From NCBI GenBank assembly GCA_034430415.1, contig DAOUEN010000071.1, positions 1 through 12,112 on the forward strand: a DNA stretch of 12,112 nucleotides, in the 5' to 3' direction. The stretch's first letter is position 1; the number at the start of each line of letters is the position of its first letter. The translations under genes and the position numbers were made by a program. This stretch comes from JADFUZ01 sp034430415. GTDB taxonomy: Bacteria; Chloroflexota; Dehalococcoidia; GIF9; AB-539-J10. A model generated the notes under the pieces. The model had not been told where the DNA came from. It made no database searches and saw only the letters and a program-made list of their open reading frames with translations. Of this stretch, positions 6,791 to 12,112 are shown in pieces.

Positions 6791-7171
6791 CTAGGCTGGC
6801 AAGATTATGGTTGCCTTGCCTGATTGCACTTTCTGTCCGCTCCTGTCAGCGACGCTCAGATCCAATACCAGCATGCGCATGCTCCCCCGAGTCAACTTCC
6901 GACCCACCTTTGCCTGGCAGTGCACGGTAGCGCCGACAGGCACCAGTTTGAAGAACTCGAAATCCTGCGATGCATGTATCGTGCCCGGCGGCAAGTGGAG
7001 CCACTCAGCTAGGGCCGCCAGAGCACGCGCCGCTACCGCTAGAGGAGGAACAGAATCATCACCTGCGCTGTCCACAGCTCCTAGGTACTTGGCAACAAGG
7101 GAGGCGTTGAGCTCGTAAATGGCCGGGGGGAACTCATAACCTACAGTCAGTTCCTCATAAGTTACAGGCAT
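6791..7171 (-). CDS. MaoC N-terminal-like (HadA-type) dehydratase partner subunit
   Basis: This small protein of about 126 residues resembles the FAS1/HadA-like MaoC N-terminal dehydratase fold. It opens with TYEELTVGYEFPPAIYEL, typical of the family's first strands, and later shows DFEFFKLVPVGATVHCQAKVGRK and a C-terminal VQSGKATIIL strand. It lacks the D-x-x-x-x-H catalytic motif found in its neighbour. It is therefore probably the non-catalytic, substrate-binding half of a two-subunit dehydratase, as HadA is to HadB. The ATG at 7169-7171 is preferred because the domain begins immediately after it. A GTG at 7217-7219 would add 16 residues with no ribosome site. Neither start has a strong Shine-Dalgarno. 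It is the first gene of the fatty-acid operon, downstream of a good promoter. Function is inferred from pairing and context. Confidence 0.75.
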   Translation of the reverse strand: MPVTYEELTVGYEFPPAIYELNASLVAKYLGAVDSAGDDSVPPLAVAARALAALAEWLHLPPGTIHASQDFEFFKLVPVGATVHCQAKVGRKLTRGSMRMLVLDLSVADRSGQKVQSGKATIILPA

Positions 7172-7248
7172 TTCGTCTTCATTGCTATCCGCGAAGATTC
7201 CACTTACTCTAGTGGGCACGTCAACTTCGTATGCCAGAGTGAGAGAGT

Positions 7249-7277
7249 ATGATTACACTAACGGAACCGCTTGTCAA
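7249..7277 (-). promoter_or_regulatory. Promoter of the fatty-acid synthesis operon
   Basis: On the minus strand a perfect TTGACA (complement of 7272-7277) is followed after 17 bp by AATCAT (complement of 7249-7254), a 4/6 match. Transcription would start near 7241 and read into the hot-dog pair, plsX, acpP, fabL, fabF and fabG. The leader to the ATG at 7171 is about 70 nt. No FapR-like or other recognisable fatty-acid regulator site was seen. The rest of the 7172-7432 intergenic region holds only this promoter and the divergent one for the DUF212 gene. Confidence 0.55.
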
Positions 7278-7358
7278 TATGCATCGGCACAAGCAAAGCC
7301 AAGAAGCTGGAAACGGCCGACACATGACACCCTGCAGTCCAGGAATCCAAGGGGCAGA

Positions 7359-7387
7359 TTGAAAGAAACCAGCGAGACAGCTAAGAT
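7359..7387 (+). promoter_or_regulatory. Promoter of the DUF212 gene
   Basis: TTGAAA (7359-7364, 5/6) and TAAGAT (7382-7387, 4/6) are separated by 17 bp. They would start transcription near 7394 and leave a leader of about 39 nt before the ATG at 7433. The promoter is back-to-back with that of the fatty-acid operon, about 80 bp away, so the two transcripts diverge from one control region. Confidence 0.45.
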
Positions 7388-7432
7388 TAGGCATTCTGAA
7401 CCAAAGGACCGCCAGCCAACAATAGAGAAAAC

Positions 7433-7876
7433 ATGAACGTCCTGAGCCAAATCGCAGCTAACAAGACATTGCTCATCCCCATCGGTGCCTGGCTCGTTGC
7501 CCAGGCGTTGAAAACAATCATTCAAGCACTCAGGGAGAAACGCCTGAATCCACGCTACGTGATCGCCTCAGGAGGAATGCCCAGCGCTCATGCTTCCCTG
7601 GTTTGTGCTCTGGCAACTGCCGCAGGCATACTCCACGGAGTAGACTCCGCTGCTTTTGGCATCAGCGTCATCCTGGCCGCGGTGGTAATGTACGATGCCA
7701 CTGGCGTACGCCAGGCGGTGGACAAACAGTCCGCCATCCTGAAGCACTTGCTAGTAGAGTTCCCCAAGACGCACCTGGAGTTTGAACGCTTCCTCCGACA
7801 ACTGGTAGGACACACACGATTTCAGGTTGTAGCAGGAGCAGGCTTGGGTATCCTTCTGGCCTGTTGGTGGGCATAG
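7433..7876 (+). CDS. Divergent PAP2 family (DUF212, YuiD-like) membrane protein
   Basis: This 147-residue membrane protein of the DUF212 family is distantly related to PAP2 phosphatases and is of unknown substrate. Family blocks are present in order: GGMPSAHASLV (47-57), MYDATGVRQAVDKQSAILKHL (86-106) and LVGHTRFQVVAGAGLGI (124-140). Hydrophobic stretches at about 13-30, 55-86 and 132-147 make it an integral membrane protein, and its length is typical of the family. The SAH and GHT positions recall the PAP2 SGH and SRxxxxxH motifs, but the full PAP2 triad is not obvious, so phosphatase activity is unproven. The ATG at 7433 has only a weak AGAGAA upstream. It diverges from a fatty-acid and phospholipid precursor operon, which makes a lipid-phosphate role plausible but only inferred. 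Confidence 0.85.
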   Translation: MNVLSQIAANKTLLIPIGAWLVAQALKTIIQALREKRLNPRYVIASGGMPSAHASLVCALATAAGILHGVDSAAFGISVILAAVVMYDATGVRQAVDKQSAILKHLLVEFPKTHLEFERFLRQLVGHTRFQVVAGAGLGILLACWWA

Positions 7877-7914
7877 GCTGGGGCAAGACAGCAACTAGCC
7901 ATGCTCGCAGCGTC

Positions 7915-7944
7915 TTGAAGCGCTGCACAGCGCTAGTCTATAAT
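7915..7944 (+). promoter_or_regulatory. Promoter of the rhomboid gene, close to its start codon
   Basis: TTGAAG (7915-7920) and a perfect TATAAT (7939-7944) are 18 bp apart. The expected transcription start, about 7 nt after the -10, falls at 7951-7952, on the rhomboid ATG itself. The transcript would therefore be leaderless or nearly so, and no Shine-Dalgarno is present before that ATG. The spacer contains an inverted repeat, GCGCTG-CA-CAGCGC (7920-7933). Confidence 0.6.
7920..7933. repeat. Inverted repeat inside the rhomboid promoter spacer
   Basis: GCGCTG and CAGCGC form 6-bp perfect arms around CA, between the -35 and -10 hexamers. A further GCAGCG at 7907-7912 can pair with CGCTGC at 7921-7926. 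A dimeric repressor bound here would block RNA polymerase. No candidate regulator is encoded in the window, so this is a pattern-based proposal. Confidence 0.35.
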
Positions 7945-7951
7945 CTACCCG

Positions 7952-8524
7952 ATGAGAAGCTACACTGCCCCCAGCTTGCATGCTATCTGGTTCCTGGTAG
8001 CTCTAAACGTACTGGTCTTCATAGTGACCATGGTGAGACCAGACGTAGTCCTATTCCTTGGAATGACACCTGCATTGTTCCTGCGCCAACCCTGGACCAT
8101 AGTAACCAGCATCTTTGTGCATGGAAGCTTCAACCACATCCTGTTCAACATGATCAGCCTGTTCTTCCTGGGAAGCTTCCTCATCAGGGTCGTTGGCGAG
8201 AGGAGTTTTCTCTGGGTATATTTCCTCGGAGGCCTGGCTGGAAATGCTCTCTTCATGGTCCTGGCGCATCCCGCTTCAACAGGAGTGGGCGCTTCAGGAG
8301 CCATCTATGCTGTTGGTGGAACACTGGCGATGATGGCTCCGAGACTACCGGTGTTTGTATTCCCCTTCCCGTTTCCGATTCCTCTTTGGGTGGCAATCAT
8401 AGGTTTCCTCGTGCTCTCTTTCATTCCCGGAATAGCCTGGCAGGCTCATGTGGGTGGTTTGCTCTTGGGACTGATAGCCGGATACCTCTTCAAACGAAAG
8501 CGCGGAGCCTACCGTCGCTTCTGA
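7952..8524 (+). CDS. Rhomboid family intramembrane serine protease
   Basis: Rhomboids cleave transmembrane segments of membrane proteins within the bilayer. The 190-residue protein has about six hydrophobic segments (roughly 11-28, 62-80, 86-105, 113-129, 134-158 and 163-179), the minimal bacterial rhomboid fold. The catalytic dyad is visible: Ser115 in GVGASGAIYA and His166 in WQAHVGG. The HxxxN motif of helix 2 is His62/Asn66 in SFNHILFNM, preceded by a W-T-x-x-T-S-I-F-V-H loop typical of the family. The C-terminus is basic (KRKRGAYRRF), consistent with a cytosolic end. The proline- and phenylalanine-rich FVFPFPFPIP at about 135-144 is a distinctive segment between the active-site helices. 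There is no Shine-Dalgarno, and the promoter suggests a leaderless message. The natural substrate is unknown. Confidence 0.93.
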   Translation: MRSYTAPSLHAIWFLVALNVLVFIVTMVRPDVVLFLGMTPALFLRQPWTIVTSIFVHGSFNHILFNMISLFFLGSFLIRVVGERSFLWVYFLGGLAGNALFMVLAHPASTGVGASGAIYAVGGTLAMMAPRLPVFVFPFPFPIPLWVAIIGFLVLSFIPGIAWQAHVGGLLLGLIAGYLFKRKRGAYRRF

Positions 8525-8535
8525 CTTAGACTTAG

Positions 8536-9297
8536 ATGGAAGTGCAAACCGTTGGCCTGAGAAGTGATGGGCTCGAACTGGCAGGTGAGCTCTATATCCC
8601 CCAAGGGAACAAGGCCTTTCCGGCACTGTGCATCTGCCACGGCATCCCTGCCGTTCCACATGATCCCAAGAACAAAGGCTATGCCGCTCTAGCACAAGGA
8701 TTCTGCGATGCCGGCTTCCTCACTCTGATCTTCAACTTCCGCGGGGCGGGGAAGAGTCAAGGCAACCTAGACCTCCTTGGATGGAGTCATGATCTACAAG
8801 CTGCCATCGAGTTCCTCTGCACGCTCGAACAAGCAGATGAGAACCGCCTTTCTCTTCTTGGCTTCAGCGGCGGAGCTGCAGTGGCCATCCATCGCACAGC
8901 CTTAGACTCAAGAATCTCCGCAGTGGCAGCTTGCGCCTGTCCTGCCGATTTCGTCTCGCTGGCTAACAAAGAGACAGGCGCAGGCTGCATCCAGCACTTC
9001 CGCAACATCGGGCTCATACGAGACAGTGACTTTCCACCATCGATTGAGATGTGGCTGAGCGGCTTCCAAGCAGTCTCTCCAATCCACTCGGTGGACAAGA
9101 TCTCTCCTCGGCCGCTGTTCTTGGTTCATGGCGATGCTGATGAAGTTGTGCCCCTGGAGCATGCTCATAGGCTATACCAAAAGGCCAGGGAACCCAAGGA
9201 GCTACTCATAATTCCAGGGGCAAAGCACAAGCTACGCTTGGAGGAACAGGCGATGGCTGCCGTGCTGAACTGGCTGAAGGCCAGACACCCGGTTTGA
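8536..9297 (+). CDS. Alpha/beta hydrolase (dienelactone hydrolase/BAAT-like serine hydrolase)
   Basis: This 253-residue cytosolic alpha/beta-hydrolase has the nucleophile elbow GFSGGAA with Ser111, acid Asp202 in HGDADEVVP and base His231 in GAKHKL, so the catalytic triad is complete and in normal order. An N-terminal HGIP (35-38) supplies the oxyanion-hole region, and NFRGAGKSQG (67-76) is a conserved loop of the family. No lipase, peptidase S9 or haloalkane-specific feature stands out, so substrate assignment is not possible; an esterase, thioesterase or acylpeptidase-like role is open. The gene starts 11 nt after the rhomboid stop, with no Shine-Dalgarno or own promoter evident, so it is probably co-transcribed with it. 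Its TGA stop sits inside the -35 hexamer of the next promoter. Confidence 0.88.
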   Translation: MEVQTVGLRSDGLELAGELYIPQGNKAFPALCICHGIPAVPHDPKNKGYAALAQGFCDAGFLTLIFNFRGAGKSQGNLDLLGWSHDLQAAIEFLCTLEQADENRLSLLGFSGGAAVAIHRTALDSRISAVAACACPADFVSLANKETGAGCIQHFRNIGLIRDSDFPPSIEMWLSGFQAVSPIHSVDKISPRPLFLVHGDADEVVPLEHAHRLYQKAREPKELLIIPGAKHKLRLEEQAMAAVLNWLKARHPV

Positions 9298-9323
9298 CAC
9301 CCTGCAATTCGGCTTGCTAGAAT
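9294..9323 (+). promoter_or_regulatory. Promoter of the rplU-rpmA-rpmE operon
   Basis: A perfect TTGACA (9294-9299) and TAGAAT (9318-9323, 5/6) are 18 bp apart, the strongest promoter-like match in the window. This fits the heavy demand for ribosomal proteins. The hydrolase stop codon TGA (9295-9297) lies within the -35. The expected start near 9330 leaves only about 20 nt before the L21 coding region, so there is no room for an autoregulatory leader structure. Confidence 0.65.
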
Positions 9324-9332
9324 CTATAGTCC

Positions 9333-9671
9333 TTGCTCGGAGGTGATAATATCTACGCTATAGTTGAGGCCGGTGGCAAGCAGTACAGGGTCGCTCCAAA
9401 ACAGACGATACAGGTTAACCGTCTGGACATATCGGCAGGTAAGACGGTTGAGTTGGATAGGGTATTGTTCATTAGCGACGGCGAGAACACCCTCGTAGGT
9501 AGTCCAACCATCGAGGGAGCCAAGGTAATAGCAAGTTCCATGGGAGAGATCAAGGGCGACAAACTCACAGTATTCAAATACAAGAACAAAACCCGGTATC
9601 GCAAGAAGACTGGACACCGCCCAATCTATACCAGACTATCCATAGAGGAAGTCGTTAGGCCAGGGACGTAA
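9333..9671 (+). CDS. rplU: Large ribosomal subunit protein bL21
   Basis: bL21 binds 23S rRNA in the large subunit. The family opening YAIVEAGGKQYRV is present, as is the C-terminal FKYKNKTRYRKKTGHRP basic block that contacts rRNA. Counted from the first family-conserved position the protein is 106 residues, close to the usual 103. The start is ambiguous. The only conventional in-frame start is TTG at 9333, which lies before the Shine-Dalgarno and about 3 nt from the predicted transcript start. The strong GGAGG at 9339-9343 is instead followed after 7 nt by ATC at 9351, exactly where other L21 proteins begin. Real initiation may be at that ATC, or the base may be an assembly error for ATG. It is the first gene of the L21-L27-L31 operon, 2 nt before rpmA. 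Confidence 0.94.
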   Translation: MLGGDNIYAIVEAGGKQYRVAPKQTIQVNRLDISAGKTVELDRVLFISDGENTLVGSPTIEGAKVIASSMGEIKGDKLTVFKYKNKTRYRKKTGHRPIYTRLSIEEVVRPGT

Positions 9672-9673
9672 TC

Positions 9674-9931
9674 ATGGCACACAAGAAAGGTGGCGGCAGT
9701 ACAAGATGTGGGCGCGACAGTCAGTCTAAGCGTCTGGGAGTCAAGAGATACGGTGGGCAGCAGGTGCGCGCTGGGAATATTCTGGTCAGGCAGCGCGGAA
9801 CCCGCATTGCACCAGGCAATAACGTAGGTATGGGCAGGGATCACACTCTTTTCGCCCTGATAGATGGTCATGTCACCTATGAGCCGGCAACCAAGTATAA
9901 GAAGAGAGTGAGCGTTTACAGTGAAACCTAA
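9674..9931 (+). CDS. rpmA: Large ribosomal subunit protein bL27
   Basis: bL27 reaches its N-terminal tail toward the peptidyl-transferase centre. The 85-residue product starts directly with the mature-type MAHKKGGGSTRCGRDSQSKRLG, so it has no cleavable leader of the Firmicutes type. The core RYGGQQVRAGNILVRQRGTRIAPG and the GRDHTLFALIDG segment are standard. The residue after STR is Cys where Asn is most common, a minor oddity. The ATG is 2 nt after the rplU stop, and the end overlaps the rpmE start by 11 nt, as expected for a tightly coupled ribosomal operon. Confidence 0.97.
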   Translation: MAHKKGGGSTRCGRDSQSKRLGVKRYGGQQVRAGNILVRQRGTRIAPGNNVGMGRDHTLFALIDGHVTYEPATKYKKRVSVYSET

Positions 9932-10127
9932 GATTCACCCGAAGTACTATGATAATGCCAAGGTGACCTGCCTTTGCGGCAACACTTTCACCACTGGGTC
10001 AACTAGTCCAGAGCTGAGGGTCGAGGTTTGCAGCAGATGTCACCCGTTCTATACAGGCAAGCAGAGAATAGTTGACACCATGGGAAGAGTGGAACGCTTC
10101 AAGAAGCGATACAACATTAAGGATTGA
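9921..10127 (+). CDS. rpmE: Large ribosomal subunit protein bL31, zinc-binding type
   Basis: bL31 bridges the two ribosomal subunits. The 68-residue product begins MKPKIHPKYYDNAKVTC and keeps all four zinc cysteines (Cys17, Cys19, Cys37, Cys40) in the CxC and CxxC arrangement, so it is the C+ form and not the zinc-independent YkgM type. PFYTGKQRIVDTMGRVERF is the conserved C-terminal segment. The start is GTG at 9921, inside the end of rpmA (11-nt overlap), which puts the family-conserved N-terminus first. A hairpin terminator follows at 10153. A zinc-type L31 can also act as a zinc reserve, but nothing here shows a Zur-controlled alternative. Confidence 0.97.
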   Translation: MKPKIHPKYYDNAKVTCLCGNTFTTGSTSPELRVEVCSRCHPFYTGKQRIVDTMGRVERFKKRYNIKD

Positions 10128-10152
10128 CCAGTCGGGCACGATTGCAGAGCCA

Positions 10153-10190
10153 AGGGATGGTGAGACAGACCATCCCTCATTGATTTCTTG
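10153..10190 (+). terminator. Rho-independent-like terminator after rpmE
   Basis: AGGGATGGT (10153-10161) and ACCATCCCT (10169-10177) form a perfect 9-bp stem with a 7-nt loop. The following CATTGATTTCTTG is T-rich but interrupted, so termination may be partial. It separates the ribosomal-protein genes from the DUF1385 gene and occupies most of the 90-nt gap. Confidence 0.65.
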
Positions 10191-10217
10191 AACAGCTAGC
10201 AACCTGAATGTCATTGC

Positions 10218-11126
10218 ATGGAAGAAATGAAGAGGGGAACAGCAAAGGGCTTTTCCTACGGTGGGCAGGCAGTCATCGAGGGCGTGATGATGCGGGGGCG
10301 AGGCAACATGGCCGTATCTGTGCGGCGCCCAGACGGACGACTGGAGACAAGAACAGAACCCCTGGCCAAGATATACAGAGGTCGCCTCAGAGAAAGCCCT
10401 CTCATCAGAGGCGTTATCGTCCTCATCGAGACGCTGGTTCTGGGAATCAAGTCTTTGCTCTACTCTGCCCAGATCGCCTCAGCCGAAGAAGAGAAACAGA
10501 TACCAACGTTAGCCTTGTGGGGGGTTGCAGCCGCCAGTATTGCCTTCGCAGCAGCGCTCTTCTTCGTCGCTCCTCTTCTGATTGCACGCCTGCTCGACAC
10601 CTATATTGCCTCTGACTTTGTGAGTAACTTGCTCGAGGGCTTCGTCCGTATTGGCATTTTCATCGCTTACCTTAAGGTCATAGGACTCTTCCCTGACATA
10701 GGAAGGGTCTTCGCCTATCACGGAGCAGAGCACAAAGTGGTCAACGCCTACGAGAATGGATGCCCCCTGGAGGTGGAAGCGGTCAAGGACTACCCCACCG
10801 CTCATGCGCGCTGTGGCACCAGCTTCATCTTTGCCGTGCTAATCATCTCCATCCTTGTCTTCGCCCTGCTTGGTCGCCCGGCAATATGGATAAGTGTTGC
10901 CTCCCGCATAGTCCTCCTACCGGTTATTGCCGCCATTGGGTACGAAGTCACCAAGCTCGGAGCGAGTCACAGCAATAGTATCTTATCTAAGGTACTCCTG
11001 GCCCCAGGGTTGACGCTGCAATCCATGACTACGCGAGAGCCAGATGGCGACCAGCTAGAGACCGCCATATCAGCGCTAAAAGAGGCCGTCGAGGCTGACA
11101 GATCTGAAGAGAAAGAGGAGCAATGA
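10218..11126 (+). CDS. DUF1385 family (YqhQ-like) membrane protein, putative metal-binding
   Basis: This is a 302-residue protein of the DUF1385 family, often found near rpmE and prfA, with no firmly established reaction. Family signatures are clear: YGGQAVIEGVMMRG (14-27), RVFAYHGAEHKVVNAYE (163-179), AHARCGTSF (195-203) and GYEVTKL (241-247). Hydrophobic segments lie at about 98-125, 141-158, 201-219 and 224-241, so it is a multi-spanning membrane protein with a charged, Glu-rich C-terminal tail. The conserved His168, Glu171, His172, His196 and Cys199 could form a metal site, which is an inference from motif chemistry. The ATG at 10218 lacks a Shine-Dalgarno. An ATG at 10227 preceded by GGAAGAA is an equally plausible start, removing three residues. 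It ends 3 nt from the hisI stop on the opposite strand. Confidence 0.88.
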   Translation: MEEMKRGTAKGFSYGGQAVIEGVMMRGRGNMAVSVRRPDGRLETRTEPLAKIYRGRLRESPLIRGVIVLIETLVLGIKSLLYSAQIASAEEEKQIPTLALWGVAAASIAFAAALFFVAPLLIARLLDTYIASDFVSNLLEGFVRIGIFIAYLKVIGLFPDIGRVFAYHGAEHKVVNAYENGCPLEVEAVKDYPTAHARCGTSFIFAVLIISILVFALLGRPAIWISVASRIVLLPVIAAIGYEVTKLGASHSNSILSKVLLAPGLTLQSMTTREPDGDQLETAISALKEAVEADRSEEKEEQ

Positions 11127-11129
11127 TAG

Positions 11130-11468
11130 CTAGTCCAAGTCCTGCTCCTCTAAGAACCTCTGCTCCTCCTCGTCCTTGAGGAAGCAAGTCCGATAGCCCA
11201 GATGGCACACCGGCCCGACAGGCTCGGCCTGAATCAGCAGGGTATCACCGTCACAATCCTTGAGAATGGACCTCACCCTGAGGAAATTGCCCGAGGTGGC
11301 CCCCTTGTGCCACAACTCCTGTCGACTGCGGCTATAGAACCAGACATCCCCGCTGGATAGCGTCAGCCTGAGGGACTCTCTATTCATGTAGCCCAGCATT
11401 AGCACTTCGTCATTCCGGGCATCCTGAATAATGGCTGGAATCAGACCCTTGTCATCGAGCTTCAGCAT
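11130..11468 (-). CDS. hisI: Phosphoribosyl-AMP cyclohydrolase HisI
   Basis: HisI opens the adenine ring of phosphoribosyl-AMP to give ProFAR, the third step of histidine synthesis, in the cytosol. The 112-residue product is the monofunctional form without a fused HisE domain. Signatures are YMNRES (27-32), FYSRSRQELWHKGATSG (44-60), the magnesium and zinc block Asp71-Cys72-Asp73-Gly-Asp75, and Cys88/Cys95 in PVCHLGYRTCF. Spacings of 16 and 23 residues from Cys72 to the two later cysteines match the zinc triad known in the archaeal enzyme. The ATG abuts the hisA stop with no gap, and GGAGG (complement of 11473-11477) lies within the last hisA codons, so translation is coupled. HisA directly upstream uses its product. 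Confidence 0.96.
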   Translation of the reverse strand: MLKLDDKGLIPAIIQDARNDEVLMLGYMNRESLRLTLSSGDVWFYSRSRQELWHKGATSGNFLRVRSILKDCDGDTLLIQAEPVGPVCHLGYRTCFLKDEEEQRFLEEQDLD

Positions 11469-12112
11469 CTAACCTCCGAAACGGGCTATCGCTTCCCGCA
11501 AATTGATATCCCCTGTATAAAGAGCCTTGCCTACAATAGCTCCCTCCACTCCGAGTTCGCCAAGCCTCTGCAAATGCTCCAGCCTTGCAACGCCGCCTGA
11601 GGCAACGACGGGCACATCCAGCCTGTCCATCAACTTTCCTATGGCATCGAAGTTGGGCTCCGTTAGTGTGCCATCCCGTCTTACGTCCGTGTATATGAAT
11701 CGCTTCACCCCGATCCTCGTCATCTCCCTGGCCAAGTCGAGAACATCGAAAACCGTGTCTTTTCGCCAGCCGCGGATAGCGATCTTGCCATCTCGAGCAT
11801 CAAGGCCAACCACAACAGCCTGGCCAAACCGGCGGTTAAGCTTCTCCACCAGTTCTGGCTTCTCTATAGCCGCCGTCCCCAGGACTATACGACTCACCCC
11901 ACTGTGTAGTAGCTCCTCCGCTACCTCTTCCTTCCTGATGCCGCCACCCAGTTCCACCAGTAAGGCGCTTCTACCTATTATCCTCTTCACCACCGCCGCG
12001 TTCCTGGGCTCGCCCACAGCCGCTCCATCCAAATCAACCACGTGCAGCCACCTAGCGCCCTGGGACTTCCACTGCAAAGCCACCTCCACGGGGTTATCAG
12101 CGAAAGTGGTCT
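11469..12112 (-). CDS. hisA: ProFAR isomerase HisA (5' partial)
   Basis: HisA isomerises ProFAR to PRFAR by an Amadori rearrangement, the fourth step of histidine synthesis. The reading frame stays open to the window edge, giving 213 complete residues; an internal ATG at 12087-12089 is not the true start. The visible protein opens at TTFADNPVEVALQWKSQGARWLHVVDLDGA, equivalent to about residue 30 of the usual 240-residue (beta-alpha)8 barrel. The first catalytic Asp near the N-terminus therefore lies outside the window. Phosphate-binding loops VELGGGIR and VVASGGVA, and the second catalytic Asp in IYTDVRRDGT, are present. The C-terminus EGAIVGKALYTGDINL is normal. HisF shares the fold, but the WLHVVDLDGA and TDVRRDGTL sequences favour HisA. 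It is followed without a gap by hisI, the reverse of pathway order. Confidence 0.96.
   Translation of the reverse strand, partial: TTFADNPVEVALQWKSQGARWLHVVDLDGAAVGEPRNAAVVKRIIGRSALLVELGGGIRKEEVAEELLHSGVSRIVLGTAAIEKPELVEKLNRRFGQAVVVGLDARDGKIAIRGWRKDTVFDVLDLAREMTRIGVKRFIYTDVRRDGTLTEPNFDAIGKLMDRLDVPVVASGGVARLEHLQRLGELGVEGAIVGKALYTGDINLREAIARFGG

Noticed and set aside
7907..7926. Hairpin GCAGCG/CGCTGC as a terminator for the DUF212 gene
   Set aside because: No T-run follows, and the sequence overlaps a promoter -35 and spacer, so a regulatory repeat is the better reading.
7864..8529. Plus-strand 221-codon open frame overlapping the rhomboid gene
   Set aside because: It is another frame of the rhomboid gene, which has a complete catalytic dyad and membrane topology.

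Overview
The window reads as a chromosomal segment of a free-living bacterium with moderate GC, canonical sigma-70-type promoters and mostly clear Shine-Dalgarno sites. It contains no tRNA, rRNA, CRISPR array, insertion sequence or phage gene. The mix of a split B12-dependent acyl-CoA mutase, a FabL-type enoyl reductase, two MaoC-like hot-dog proteins, a DUF1385 protein beside rpmE and monofunctional HisI suggests an uncultivated Chloroflexota (Dehalococcoidia-like) or a related anaerobic lineage. That assignment is inferred from gene content only and is tentative.

Left half (1-7171, minus strand): this is a type II fatty-acid synthesis operon read right to left. The order is a MaoC N-terminal-like dehydratase subunit, a MaoC-like dehydratase, plsX, acpP, fabL, fabF and fabG, packed with overlaps or short gaps. 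A consensus promoter lies upstream at 7249-7277. Together these genes supply condensation, ketoreduction, dehydration, enoyl reduction, the carrier protein and the first step of acyl transfer to phospholipid. FabH, FabD, acetyl-CoA carboxylase, FabZ and FabI are not in the window. After a 257-nt gap with its own promoter and a perfect 15-bp palindrome come the large subunit of an adenosylcobalamin acyl-CoA mutase and its separate B12-binding subunit, which is cut by the left edge. Two substrate-pocket residues of the mutase (Phe88, Gln206) match isobutyryl-CoA mutase rather than methylmalonyl-CoA mutase.

Middle (7433-9297, plus strand): a divergently transcribed DUF212 (divergent PAP2-like) membrane protein, then a rhomboid protease whose ATG lies only 7 nt after a perfect TATAAT, then an alpha/beta hydrolase 11 nt downstream.

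Right (9294-11126, plus strand): a strong promoter whose -35 hexamer overlaps the hydrolase stop codon drives rplU-rpmA-rpmE. These end at a hairpin terminator, followed by a DUF1385 (YqhQ-like) membrane protein. rplU has an odd start region: the good Shine-Dalgarno points at an in-frame ATC. Far right (11130-12112, minus strand): hisA (5' end outside the window) and hisI, converging on the DUF1385 gene with only 3 nt between stop codons.
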